Source: Strigamia acuminata
Lineage: Eukaryota; Arthropoda; Chilopoda; Geophilomorpha; Linotaeniidae
NCBI GenBank assembly: GCA_949358305.1
Contig: OX442322.1
Span: forward strand, 9,486,001 to 9,550,000
Length of the DNA: 64,000 nt
Reading direction: 5' to 3'
This document shows, piece after piece, positions 35,752 to 48,600 of the stretch (the first letter of the stretch is position 1; each line of letters opens with the position of its first letter). Position numbers and translations under genes: made by a program. The notes under the pieces are model-generated. The model ran no database searches. It was not told the origin of the DNA and was given only the letters and a program-made list of their open reading frames with translations.

Positions 35752-36513
35752 TGTTGCGAGCACGCGCAACATGGATTTTTTTGCTATCGCAATAGCGGAT
35801 TTGCTTGAATTGATCAATTATTTAAGTTTGTGTTTAGTTAATAGTGCAGCTTAAGTTTTGGCTAAATGTTAAATGAATTTCGTGTAGTTTGTGAAGTGGG
35901 AGTTATGTTTTACCTGATTTAAGCTGTCTTTCTTAAGGTAATCTTGTATTTTTTCTTTGATTCTTTGGAGTTTTACTGCTTGGATTCGTCCGAAGAGTTG
36001 CTGTTGTTAGTTCCTAAGTTAGTTCATTTATTTGAAACACTTTGTCTTAATTTATTACGGTTTTGTGCCTTTTGTAATGATTTTATACTTGAAACTGTGT
36101 ATTTTCTTGTATACGCTTTATCATTTTGTCACTAGAGGGACAATTCGCCTCTTGCGAGTGATTGTTGCCACTCGTTGCTCCGATTGTTGTAGGTTGCGCA
36201 GCAACTACACTGTGACTGTTATGTAGATTTCTAGGGTTAAGATATGTAATTTTCTCCTCTCTTTTTCTGTGTATTTTGATAGATGTTAACTTTACAATAA
36301 ATTCGGTTTGTTCATGTGTCATTTAACACATTAGTGGTGAGTTCTTCCAGACACTTGTTAGGCCACTTTGCAGGGATTTCAAGCAGGATTTTTCCTGCAA
36401 TGCATCATCTCTTTTGGAGCTCATCACAAGTTTTAGTAAGTAGGTTTATTTGTTATAACCATTTTCAAATGTCTTCTAGAGTGCAACACGGTCTTCAAGC
36501 ACTGCTAGAAACA
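35752..36513 (+). mobile_element. Element A-V: solo LTR of the A family (762 bp)
   Basis: Starts TGTTGCGAGCACGCGCAACA and ends CTGCTAGAAACA, with no internal sequence attached. It is flanked by cctt at 35748-35751 and 36514-36517. It differs from the A-I LTR at many positions, including a short deletion near 36180, so it is an older subfamily. It presumably arose by recombination between the two LTRs of a full element. Confidence 0.93.
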
Positions 36514-36517
36514 CCTT

Positions 36518-39500
36518 GTCGGTGTGGGCGCTCGCCTGCACGGTTCGACTAAATTTGTCGTGCCGGTCAAGGCGAGAAAGGGGGTCCGATAGCCATCAGT
36601 TTTGTTCAGAATTTTCTTTTTGGAGGGAAAGGTGAAGGGAAACCAATTTATCCCTTTTCATAGTTTCTTTCGAAGTTGAGTTTGCACGCCACGTGCTAAG
36701 GTTTGGGAGAATTATTTAATTTTCTCCTGCATATAGTTGATAAAGAGTTTGTCTGTTTTTAGTCTGTCTTGTTCTTGTCTTGTGATATGCTCAGGTCCCG
36801 TCTTCTATAAGGGATTCTGTCTCTCGTTTACGGTTACTTGGCTAGAAAGTATGTCCAAGTATTTTCACTTGATGTTTGAATCGATTGAAGGTTTCCGGGG
36901 GCCGGTGTCTCGCGAACGTCGATTCGGAGACGGGCAAGACGGTGAAGCCCGACGATTGTCAGAACGTTCTCCCTAGTTATTCGGGTAGGGAAGCGCTGGT
37001 CATTTCCTTGAGTTTGACCTGGAAGAAGTCCCGACGCGACTTCAATGGCTTTCTGGTTTGTTCTTGAGAATAACCGAATTTCGCCACGCTGAGCTTTAGC
37101 GCTCAAAAGATAAGAAGCTCCCTTTCATTACGGGTTGCTTAGCAACTTACCTCTACATTTACGCAATTAGACGAGTTGGTGAGTTCATGTCCAACACGGG
37201 GTAAGCCAAGTGCAATTGTCAGGTAGTCCCTTTTTCTGAGACTTCAAGTTTTAGTTAAAATACTGCTATTTCTCTCTTCCTTCTGAACGGAATCCTGTTG
37301 CTCCTGAAGGGTTTGGAGACGTCCATTCCTGGGTCAACGGGGGTTGTCCTTCTCTTACGGCTCGATAAGCCTGACGTGGGTCCACCGATCCCACAATTTT
37401 TCCTCGTGCTAAGTGGAAAAACACATTACAATAGGGCCTCTCGCCTGTAGTTCCCTCTAGTTTGGTCATGCGTCTGTCCATAGAATACGGTGAAAGCTGG
37501 GGGTGGGAAACTAATTTAGGTGCCCTTCAATTCGTGGCGATTCAGTGCCATTTCCTTCACAAGGGATGGGCAGGATGCGGCCGGATCGTGTAGTGGCTCG
37601 CTACTAAAGCGAGTTAATCAATGCTTCTTCTTTTCTCTTTACGGGTGTCGCGACCAGCGAAAGGTTGGCTGGTAGGCATGCATGATCGTCTCTCTTCTTT
37701 CTATTTCCTATCGTCTTGATGGTTCTTGTTGCCATTGTTACGCACAACTGATCAACGTTGATGCCTTTCTCTTGATTCGTCTTGTCCTTTGTCCAGCAAG
37801 TCGGGGTTTATCATTTAAGCGGGTAATAGGTGCTTTTCTTCTCTCAATCTTCTCCTATTCAAAGAAATGCAAGTGGTACACAATTCTAGGGTCTTTAGAC
37901 TTGCAACGACATAAGTCATGATTGGTTGAGCTTGGTGTGATAGGTCCGGGGGTGTGTTTGGTTTCTCCTCTGCGACTCATTTTGGTTGGAGATTTGAATG
38001 CTCTTCCTTCTACCGGCAGCGGTCAAGGTCAAGTAGCTGATATGTTGGGGGTAGTCGAGATGTTGAGTCTGCACGATGTTCTTCCTCCCATGGTGATGGT
38101 TCCACGTCATTTGGGAGAACCCGGGGTTTAGATGACGTAGACATACAAAAGGTAACAGGTTATAAATTTCTTCTATTTTTCATAAGGCTTTTCTCTATCT
38201 GGGTAAAGATGCAATGCGCTTTGGTATAAGATTTCCTTTCCGTCATCTTTTGAACAAATTGTACTCTTTCATCAACCCTGATTTAAGTTGGTAAACGACC
38301 ATGCAGGTTACCCCAAATAATCCTTGCGATACTCTCTTGTTGAAATAGTTATAAGTTGTCTCTTTCTCTTCTTGCCGCGCATAGTGCGCTGGCGGTTCCT
38401 GCAGCCAACGGTCGTGCTTTGACCAATGGCGACGATGTCGGCTTTTTCTGAGCTCACATCGATCAAGAATTCTATTTCTACATCATTAATCCTTTGCAAG
38501 CTATACAAAAGCATCCTTGTCATTCTTATACTTCTTATTTGAAATAGTTAGGTTTTTTGGGTTCATTTCCTCGTGGGTGGGGTCGATATAGATCTTCCAT
38601 TTTATATCCTTAGTCGCCCGAATTGGGGGTGCATATGGAGTTGATCAAGTCAATAAACAGCCCAGGTGCTCCTTCAACCACTCTTTCCTTTTTTTTCTCG
38701 TGGGTAGGAATTCCTGCGGTTGAAATTATGGCGGAATATTTCAGTGGGTTGGGTAACAGCAACAACGATCTCCCCCATGAAAAACAAAAACAAAAAGGGT
38801 TTGGTCTCTGAGGTTCCAGGGAGTTAGTCTAACAAAAGCTTCATTTTTCTTTCTACGATAAAAGGCGTTTTCTAGAGTCATGGGCGTCGATGTCGAGGTC
38901 AATAGATTCATACAAGCTATTCTTTGACATTTTTAAACAGGTAATAAACAGTATGGCCTACGGTTCTATATTGATGACGGGATGTCTTCTTGCTTGACAG
39001 GTGGTAACCTGAGGAAGGGCTACTGAGGTGACTCGGTGGACTACTGGATGGGTTCAGGGTTGTGGCTGGTCGGCTCGAGCTTTCGGCGAAGTGCACGTCG
39101 TCCGGGGGCAGGATTGATTTCTGTAGCTCTCTTTCTGTGCAGCTTTACTTCCGTCTCTTTTCTGTGGTGGCTTCCCAGGAGTCTTTCTTCTTTTCTTTTT
39201 AATGTCCTCTTTCTTTTATTTGTTAATCATACTTAGGTTAATGTGAATGTCGGTATCAAGTTAGTCGCTAAGTACTCTAGTACGTCTATCCTTTGATGGT
39301 CCGGGTGCCAGGGATCTAGGTTTACTCGGCGGAGGTGATTCATGTCGGTGTCGGCAATTGAGTGCATCTGACCTTCAATGCCTACTCGCCGAGCTCTGGT
39401 TTTTCTTTTCTCAATTCAACAGTTGTGTGAAGCTAGTGCGCGCTTGTTGTCATAGAACGCCGGGCGCTGAAGCATCGAAGAATGGCTGAGCAACAGAATT

Positions 39501-39919
39501 GCTTTCTTGATTTTTGTAATTTTGGAATGGTCTTGCGGGTCAGTTGGTCTGACGGACGCTGTGTGTTTCTGTCTTTGTGGACATGATGTCACAGTCGACT
39601 CACACTAGTCTCGAACAAGGTCTTTTTTGTCATTTCTCTTTTTATTTGATTCAGATAAATCCTCTTAGGTCTGGGTTGCGCATTTCGTTTTTGCGCAATG
39701 GTGCTGAGACTAGCTCGCGTCACATGGAGAGCTAGCCTGCTCTGCTAGTTGTTCGTATTTTTTTTAGTTGAGTTTTCGTGTATCGCTTGATCGGCGTCTG
39801 CCTTCATTGCGCTATGCTCTCGTAATTAGTAGTCTTTGTGCTCGACCGGCCGGGACACGTGATGGTGCCTGTTGGTCAAGCGAGTCTTTGTTGCTTTCTT
39901 TTTCTCGCTGGCAATACGC
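36518..39919 (+). other. Element G internal region, second part, non-coding
   Basis: 3.4 kb without a retroelement domain; the longest frames are about 70-80 codons. One short frame (37922-38131) contains LILVGDLNA, faintly like an endonuclease motif, but nothing around it supports that reading. It ends with CTTTTTCTCGCTGGCAATACGC before the 3' LTR, like element D. Confidence 0.75.
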
Positions 39920-40316
39920 TGTTGCTAGCAACCGCGATGGATTTAATTTTAGCTGTTTTATCTTACCGAAATGATTTGTTTCTTCTCGTAAGTCGTTATT
40001 CGATCGCCTCTTCTCTTGGGATAATGATTGCTTGTTTAACGTTTTGTAGCTGCGTGTTTAGTGTTTTAGCAAGGTTTCAGGTCGTAAAAAGCCTTGATTT
40101 GTGTCCAGCACACTTTCTCGTTGTTTAGTTCTGACCGTTTCGTTGTCGTGTTTGCTGCACCACGGTGTAGGCAAGTCGGTGATGCGTTATCGGTCACTTC
40201 CGGTTTGGGTTTTTTAGTTGTCTGGTTAGGATTCGGATATGATTTATGTTTTATATAGTTTAAGTTCTTACACTAAGCTTGTATTAGTTGTTAGTACGTT
40301 CAATGCTGTTGCAACT
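39920..40316 (+). repeat. Element G 3' LTR, first 397 bp
   Basis: Matches 33985-34372 almost base for base (one change seen, TTTAAATTC to TTTAAGTTC). It is cut by element J at 40317. Confidence 0.9.
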
Positions 40317-41813
40317 GGCCTGGGTTGGGCCAATTATGAAACTAAGGACCTTCTTTTTGACCGCTGATTTTGTATAGTGGCTTTGAAGATTCAATGTCCA
40401 TCTGTCAGGCATCCAGAACAGCAGGTACTTTGGAGGAAACAAGGAGTTTTTACTCCTCACTCATTCTGTTAATAAAATCCACGGGAGTAAAAATAAACAT
40501 CGTTTAATATCATTGAAAACATGAATAACACAGATACAATGCAGCGCCAGAGCAGAAACAAAGCAGTTACACTTAAAACAATAAACTATAACCAGTGCAA
40601 TCACATAAGCATTGTATAAGGACATATGCACTTGAAAGTAAGGAAGCCTTAGGTCCCTGAAAAAGGGAGGAAATAAACCATCTGATACAAATAGACTACC
40701 GTACAGGGCATCAAGTACATTTGATTAAGCCTAACAACTGAAAACCTACATTAAATGTAATAAATCAGTTTTACAATCAATCTTTAGATGCTATATTCAA
40801 GAACCCATTAGAAATGCATTAAATCCAAGTAAGTATTCATGAAACACAAGAAAAAGAATAAATATAGAGGTTTTTCTACCAATCAAATTGCAGCTCTACA
40901 GTGAGTGCAGTATTTACATCAGAAAGCATTATCATCATGCAATAAAACTTAAGACTATTACATTGCTAAATACACAAATGCCTAATTACTCACAAATACC
41001 TCATAAAACCCACAAAAAGGTAATTTTAAATACATCTTTACAGAGACACTTAAGCCACGCCCACAGCAATGGCGGACAATGAGAGAGAGATTGCTCATAT
41101 GAGCACAAAAGCAATCCAATTAACCTTCCAGGACAAGTGAGAGGCATTTTAAGGTAACAAATTAATTAATAGGCATACAAACAACTAATATATGTGGTTT
41201 TTAATCCGTGACAGGACCTGGAACATTTCTACCAGCTGTCCAGAGGCGGACACGCATAGGAGGCGATCATTTGCACGCATTTTGGACGTTTTCACACCTG
41301 AAACGAGCGGTGTTGAACTCACATGCGCACAATAGACACACAGGACATTAAACAAGGTAGGAAAATTGCTAATAAACTGATAAAATGCACTGAATGCATT
41401 TAAACATTAATAATAACAGTTAGATCTCTTCCAGTCCACATTTGAATTGAGCGAGATGCATCCAGCTTGTCATACTGCTTACACTAATGAACTGGAAATA
41501 GATAACACTCAAGAAACAGGTAAAAATTGCACAAAACGTTAATAAGTGACAACAAAAACTTACAAAGCAATATTTTGACATTTCAGATAATTAATTCACA
41601 TGGCAAACGTTCACGGCAATGACACTAGTACACATGTGCTATGAAAACATTGATTTCAGACACGGAAATATTCAGATAATTGACAAATTCAAACTCAAAC
41701 ACACAAGAATGTTATTAAAAACGTTTTGTCTGTATTTCCAGGAAATTGCCACATGTATAGATTTTCTTCCTAGCCGGTAAACGTTTTGACAACTCCATTT
41801 GTTGCTAGCAACA
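40317..41813 (-). repeat. Element J 3' LTR (1497 bp)
   Basis: The minus strand starts TGTTGCTAGCAACA (a perfect 14-bp palindrome, 41800-41813) and ends CCAGTTGCAACA at 40317. Only one copy is in the window, so the boundaries rest on the terminal sequences and on the junction with G. Confidence 0.85.
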
Positions 41814-41846
41814 AAGATTGCCGGCCGAAAGAAAGAAACCGACATC

Positions 41847-42604
41847 CTATGTAATTCTTTGACGTAATAGGTTTGAAATCCATTCAGGTATTCTTTTACC
41901 AACAGCGACCAAGCTTAACTTGACCAGTGTATTTATCATCTGTTTCTGTTTCAGTGGATCTTTTGAATAGAAACCATAGTCTTGATGAGTGAAAGAAAAT
42001 TTCTGATTTTTGCCTACAAACGACTTCATCTTTGTGCAAGGCGATCTATATCGATACTTAGGACGACGTGCATCTGCTTCCTTTACCAATTCGATTTCTG
42101 CGCCAACATTTCGATCTTGTTTGATAATAGTTTGACTCAAAACGTCTCTTGTATTTCTGAATAGTAAAGGTTTTTTGTCTATTTTCAGAAACTCGAGAAG
42201 CTTTTCCTTTTTTCCCAAGAACATTGGGCCTTTAATCGATTGAATTTCCTCTAGATTACTTCGAATCGAGCCCCAGAAATTTAAAAAGTCCGGGTGGGAT
42301 AACCTTACACTCCAATTCCGAGTCCAACTCTTCTCCACACGGTAACGAAGAATATTTTCCCGGCCGAAAGAACCAAGTAGCCAGCTCTTGACTGCATGTC
42401 CAGATCCTTCCTTTCGAGAAAGCATGGTCTTTGATGATTCGGGAAGGTTTGAGTTGACTGTGCAGAAACAACTTGACTTTTCATCTGAAATTTGACTCAA
42501 CTTCTTGCGATGGACGACTTCCGATGCTTGAGTTGCGATTAGGACCGGATTTTTTGATTTGTTCCGGATAATTTGGCCTTGTTCTACCGAGAGACACGAT
42601 ACAG
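41847..42604 (-). CDS. Element J C-terminal coding end with degenerate thymidine-kinase-like segment
   Basis: About 252 open codons before the stop. Similarity to the end of the H polyprotein is visible in three places: FLNFW ahead of the P-loop (H has LNFW); IKGPMFLGKKEKLLEFL (42180-42236) against H IIGPMYAGKTTKLLKLL; and the tail IPEWISNLLRQRI against H IPPWIPNLIRQRI. The P-loop has lost the Thr/Ser after GK. The DEGQFF block and the two CXXC zinc pairs are absent, so it should not be an active thymidine kinase. The frame has stayed open in spite of this, which may mean another role or recent decay. The beginning of the protein is beyond element C. Confidence 0.75.
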
Positions 42605-44184
42605 CTGTTGCGAGCAAGAACGCAACAAAAAGGATCTGGAGATTTCACGTTGTTCATCTTCTGAAAGAAAGAAAAGGCTTTTTAATTTTGTTGTCAAGTT
42701 TAGATAGATTTTTAACACATATCTGACATGCCCAGTTGGTTTGCCGCTTTGTTGTCACGATCCTGGTAGTTCAAGAGGGTTGTCACTTCGCCTGCCACAC
42801 CTGGAATGTTTGAAAGTTGTGTTTTTAGTCTTTTGTAATTAATTTATGTGTCTTTTTCACGTTTCTGAGTTATTTCTAGTATTTGTAAGTTCTCTCCTGT
42901 TTCCAGTTCACTTGCGAAGGAGATAGGCGTGCATCGGCAAGATGGCCGCCATAGCGCAAGTGAACTGGGAGATGGGAAGAACCTGAAATAAGCACAATTG
43001 TAGTTTTTGGTGCTTATTTTGCTTGTGATTTAATTTATACTAACTTGTATTGGTGTTTAAGGTAGTCCACAGGTGTCTTGGGTCGCTGGATGGGCGTTGG
43101 ACATCGTTTGTGAGCGTTTGCGAGCGTCGGGCGTGAGCGTACGCCTTGCGACGCCTCTCGTGGTCGTGTGGGTTCTGCAAATGAGTTGAATTGGTCGGGT
43201 TTCAATGCCCAAGCACTGGGAAAGCTGTACTGACCGTTCTAAGACGAAGATCCATCGTTGAGAAGGCCTGTGAGTCGCTCGCGACCTTGTTTGGCTCCAT
43301 TCACGTCATTTTAGCAGTTGCATGGTCGCCATCTTGGATTTGGTGCTGCACTGTTGCCCTGTTATTATTTCTTTTGGGGTTTTGAGGAGACCTGGACATA
43401 GGGAATATTTACTAGTTATTGTTTGTATAAATTACCAATATTAAGGGTTGTTAATCTAAGCTTTTACCTTTGTTATTGTATGGTTGTTACGGGTTAAGGT
43501 TTGTGACACTTTGCGCCCTCTTTTGGTGGCAATTGGGGTTTGGGCTCAGCATTGTGTTTTGAGTGCAGTTAATGTTAGTTTTAGCCTTTGAATTATCTGT
43601 TAAGTTTAAGTGAAGTGCTGTTTGCACAGGTCATACTGTTTTCAAGGTGTTAGGTTAAGTTTTGCCTTTATTTATGTTAAGTTTGACATCTGTTGTCTAT
43701 ATACGGAAACCTTGTTGGCACTATTGTTATTATTCAAATCTGTATTGTTTGGTCACTGACATTTATTGTAATCAGGTGACCAGTTGTTAAGAGTAGGTTG
43801 CTAAAGAAGCAACTCAGTTGTTATCAGTTGTTAAGTATTAAAGCCAGTTGATGTTTTTCCTCCTTCTTTGGATAAATTATTCCTGGGTTTATTTTACTTC
43901 AATAAACAGGATGACTTGTGAGTAGAGAGCTTTGCCTGCTCTCCTCCTCCCTGGGAGCACAGAATTTCTACCCAGCAGCTAAAGAGGTTTTGCCAATCAC
44001 TTCATCTAAATGCAGTTAGGCCTAGTTTCATGCAGTCAGGCCTAATCCTTCTTCAAGTTAGGCTTGGGCTCAGAGAAAGGATTTCAGCTTGTTTCATCAA
44101 CCACTATACAGTCTCGGGCGGTTTCCAGAGTTTGGTGACCAATTCGCCAGTCCTCCCCTGTGAGATCCAAGGTTGTTTGCTACA
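42605..44184 (+). repeat. Element C 5' LTR (about 1580 bp)
   Basis: Starts TGTTGCGAGCAAGAACGCAA and ends TTGTTTGCTACA. It aligns throughout with the B 5' LTR (minus strand, 11986-10433). The 3' edge is inferred. Confidence 0.85.
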
Positions 44185-44197
44185 GGGAGCTGTTTTT

Positions 44198-44221
44198 TGG
44201 TACCGTGATTCCAGGATTTCG
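44198..44221 (+). promoter_or_regulatory. Primer-binding site, tRNA-His-like (element C)
   Basis: TGGTACCGTGATTCCAGGAT then TTCG, the same variant as in B. Confidence 0.7.
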
Positions 44222-44280
44222 TGCACGTGTGTACAGCGCGCATGGAAAAGAGGTCATTTGGATGTTCAGCAAGTGATTCA

Positions 44281-44285
44281 AGTGG
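44281..44285. repeat. Target-site duplication agtgg (left) of element H
   Basis: Matches agtgg at 50876-50880. The joined sequence reads through like the B leader. Confidence 0.95.
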
Positions 44286-45643
44286 TGTTTCTGGCAAGGT
44301 CGCAGGCGACAACCAGGCCAGAAGGAGGGGCGGCAATACTTGACTGCTGCTTGGCTAAAATTGATACACAGAAGTTGGCCAAAGACTTGAAGAAATGCAA
44401 ACACTGGAATTGAACTTGCTGCTTCACATGTTGATCTGCCACTGGTGAGTTCAAGGAGGAGGAAGGAGGATTTTTCTACTCACTGCACATTGCTTTCTGG
44501 TTGTATAGAGAAATGAGACTTGGAGAGAAATAAAAAGCAACCATTTTATTCTCTAAATTCTTAACAAGACTACTACAATTGAATCACGAGGATATTACAA
44601 AGAAGTCACACTTTAACAATAATAAGAAACAACAAGTGTAACTATCTCCACATTGTATAAGGACACTTGCACTTAAAGTTACAGAGGTCTCTAAGTGCTT
44701 GTAAAGAGAAATAAGTACTGCTGGCACAACAAAACTACCGTAGAAGTTAATAGTTGAAAACACATAAGCCTAACAGCAAGTATTTGACATTAAATGCAAA
44801 AGTATACATTAACAACAGTCTCTAACCACAATGCTCGTTGAGAACTAAATTATTCACTCTAAAACACACTGAACAACTCATAAAATAGAGAAAAGAATAA
44901 GTAAAGACATTTTAGACCAATGAGCTGGCAACTTTACAGTAAGTGCAGAAGTTAAGTTATAAATCAACACAGATAAATCTTAAACTTAACACTTTTACAT
45001 TGCATAATAATTAAGTGATTAATTATTAATCAGAACCCACAAAAACTCTTTGGGATTAAACATTTTCTCCTCTCTTTACAGATACAAGTAGACCACTCCC
45101 ACAGTAATGGCCGACAATGTAAACAGAGATCACTTGCAGGAAGATAGAAAGGCTTGAAATTAGCTCACTAGACAGGCTACACACAATCTAAGTTAACAAA
45201 ACGCTTAATTGGTTAGTAATATACAGAAAACAAACAGAAATTGATTGAAACAGCTTAAAACTGATAATAACATACATTTCTCATTCTAGTACCCTTTTGC
45301 TGTCTGAGAGCATCATTACACCTTGTCACTACATTGACAGTAGTGGACTGGAAACAGGAAAACACTTGGAAACATCAAAACATGCATAACACAGGTAAAC
45401 AAGATAGAAAATAAATTCTAAGTGGATAAATAACTAATGTAAAAACTCTTTTCTTCCCAGATTTATCCGGTCAGATCAACCAGTACTGAGAAATTCACTC
45501 AAACTAACTCAAAGAAGACTTATATTCAAATAAGTGTCTAATTAAATTCCCAATCTAAGATAAATATTAAAAACCCTTTTTAATAATTCCAGATGACTAA
45601 TTTTTAAGACGTTTAGCAGCTTTCCTTTATGTTGCTAGCAACA
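44286..45643 (-). repeat. Element H 3' LTR (1358 bp)
   Basis: The left copy. On the minus strand it starts TGTTGCTAGCAACA at 45643 and ends CTTGCCAGAAACA at 44286. Confidence 0.95.
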
Positions 45644-45678
45644 TAGATTGCCGGCGAAAAGAAAGTGCGAACAACCCA

Positions 45679-48600
45679 TCATTTAGTTCGATTACTTCTG
45701 GTCTTTGATGATAATATTTGGGAGACCTCTTTCACCTTTTTGTATTCCACTCTGGGTGGCATGATTCTTTGACGGATCAAATTTGGTATCCACGGAGGTA
45801 TTCTTCGGTTGACAATCATACAACTAAGTCGAATAATTCCGTTGATGATTTTCCTTTTCGTCTCTAGGGACTTCATGGGCTTTGAGAAACATACTCGACA
45901 GGTTGGTTTGTATTTGTCGATCCCTCCTATCATCTTGACTCGGGTTTCGTGCGAAATTCGTCTTGAAAATTCAGCTTTATCTCCGCAAAAATAACATTTT
46001 GCTTGTAGTTTCACAACAGACTCGGCTAGTGGAACTAACTCGGATATCTGATCAAATGGCTTCCTCTTGAAGTCGACGTCTAATGCGGCGACTATTACCT
46101 TTTTCTTTTGCTCAGCCATTTCATTTGAAAAAGTAAAAATGTCGGGAAAAAACTGTCCTTCGTCAATTCCGATTGTCTTCACTAATTTCGTTTTTTCCAC
46201 AGCATTGGTTAGGCTACTGGTCGCGATTGCTTCTCGTCGATGACCGTCGTGGGTCACGACTTCGGTTTTACTGTAACGATCGTCATTGGAGTGTTTAATT
46301 AGCAGGGACGACGTCTTCTCTTCCTTTTCTAAAAGCTTCAATAACTTGGTCGTTTTCCCCGCATACATTGGACCAATGATGAGATGAATTCCCTTTTGAT
46401 TGGTTGACAAATCAATTTTCTTTTTCCAGAAATTCAGAATCACGTTTCCACTCCATCTCACGATTGCACACAATTTGGGTAAACTGGGCACTTGGTTTGT
46501 AAGTAATTCGACGTTCTTTCTCCCTGACTCTAACTGATTTCGCCCTCGTAATTCCGGCTTCATGTCCGAGCTTGGAGTTCTGTTGACCAATCCTCCATCC
46601 TTGAACGACTTTTTCGTTTTTTGGAGGGTGGTTTCCAGTTCCTCTTTCTCCAGACCACTGGAGAGGCTCGCGGCAAAACAAGAAGGTGTGACGTCTGTCT
46701 GTTTATTCACACCGGGTTCGCCATTCATGTTGGGCAGTGATTTCGGAATTAATTGGACTATTTTGTTTTCGTCATTTTCAGGTTGATTTGAGATCACTTC
46801 TTCTTTGGACTCGACCGCCATGCAAGAAATGTTGCACGCTGCCATGTTTTCTTCAAGCGGGTTGTTTGGTTTCAGTCGACCGTTTAGAATCCACCCAAAA
46901 ATTGTCTCCATTAATCCCAACTCGTCGTTGATTTTTCGGCTTCCACCTTGACAAATCTTCCACCATGCGTTGCTTCCTAATAAGACGTCAATGTCTTCCG
47001 ATTCTGACGGATGTATCTCAGCCATCTCAAGTCCGAGTGATTGGACTTGCTTTATGGCTTCTGCTCCAATTATCCCTTTGACTTTCGGGAGTGTGTCGGT
47101 TTCTAATGCAAGGATTGATGTCTTTTTTGTTCCGTGTCTTGATTGTAGTTCGAATCTAAAGACATCATGTGTCGTCGGAACTGGCTTTTTGTTGAGCAGA
47201 CACTGTGTCATCGTGTGTAGTGTCTCGATCTTTTGCATCCGGAATTTATTTACTAGTCTCTTCGTGACGTAGGAGCGATGACTTCCTGGATCTAGTAATC
47301 CGCGGACGGGGTACATGTCTCCATTTTTCTTCACAAAAAGAGCAGTGAAGACCATCAGTTGAATCTCCACCGACTCGGTAAGCGATACATTAGTAGACAC
47401 GTTTTCTTCTTTTGGTGTAATCGCTTTTTCTTTGTTGTTTTTGTTGCAGATCGATGTGTGATGTCTTCCACCACACAAGCGACAACAAAACTTCACGGTA
47501 CATTCTTTGGCTGTGTGGTTATATCTCAAGCAGTTGAAACAAAGTCGTTTCTTCTTCACTATTTCGATCCTCGCTGGTACATCGAGATCCGCATCACAAT
47601 TTGCGTGTGCGTGATCACCATCACAATAAGCGCAGGCGGGTTTGCGGTTTGGATTTGACTTGGAATTCATACTCAATTTTCCATTCTCGGAAGTCACGAA
47701 TGAGGACATGGTTCCAGTTGGTCTTTCTCTTGTTTCCTTTGAAGTTTTCTCAAATTTTTCTGACTTCTTCAGATGAGCGCGCTTAAGGAGAACGCTTTCT
47801 TCCGACAATTCAGCCAGTTGTATCTCGGTTGCTACGAAGTCCAGAAAAACGTTAACATCATCAACTTTTCCTTGATGCTTTCGGTAAAAACGTTGGGAGA
47901 TCTCCGGTGGAAATTTTCTAAGTAGTTCTGGAATAAGGTACGTTCCAGTAGTGTCAACTGACACAGACAGTTGCGCCATGGTCCGGACAGCAGATGCCAA
48001 TGACGTGAATAGAGCTTTAAGTGGCTCGATTGGGTAGAGATCGAAAACGGGTTTCGACTCCCTAATCATCTTTGAAATCGCATTTCTCTGCGTGTTTTCA
48101 GATCCGAATAGACTCTCCAATGTATTTTTCGCTAATGGGTAGGCGTCATCAGTTATTGGGTACGACTTGATTGCGGATTCTGCAGCCCCAGTGCAGCATG
48201 ATCTCAGATATATAAGCTTTTCCACGTTCGAAAGCTCCGTGTTCTGATCAACTGCTGATTCGAATAAATTCGCAAAGCCTCTATATTCAGTTGCATCGCC
48301 ACTAAATTTGGCAATGTCGGTTTTCGGCAATCTCGTGTTTCTCCTAGATGAAGCGGACGTCTGGTTTAAACTGGAATTCTGTCCCGGATGGGAACCAAAT
48401 TGCCCTGCCATTTTTCCAGACACTTTGGCTCTTTGTTTCAATAAATTAACTCTGGTTCTAATGTCTTCAATTCGTTGAAGCCCTGCTAAATAATCCTCTC
48501 TTTTTGACTCGTCTTTAAGAGCTTTCAATTCGTCGGCGAGATCACTCAATTGCTGGTCAACCGTTATTTGCATGGCTTCCAGCTCTCCTCCGTCTAGAAT

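Larger units (their letters stand above)
33985..40316 (+). mobile_element. Element G: non-coding LTR retrotransposon, 3' end beyond element J
   Basis: The 5' LTR is 33985-34892. The internal region runs to 39919 and includes the solo LTR A-V. The 3' LTR starts at 39920 and follows the 5' copy for 397 bp with about one difference, until element J interrupts at 40317. It has a primer-binding-site-like sequence and the leader motif but no gag or pol. It was inserted into the RT coding region of E; the duplication cannot be checked. Confidence 0.88.
40317..42604 (-). mobile_element. Element J: BEL/Pao-like element with kinase-derived 3' coding end, partial
   Basis: On the minus strand, the end of a coding frame (42604-41847) is followed after 33 bp by a 1497-bp 3' LTR. 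The layout is the same as in element H (35 bp between stop and LTR). The LTR resembles the H LTR in several blocks (for example CATTGTATAAGGACA). The upstream part was cut by element C at 42605 and lies beyond it, off the window. J interrupts the 3' LTR of G. Confidence 0.85.
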
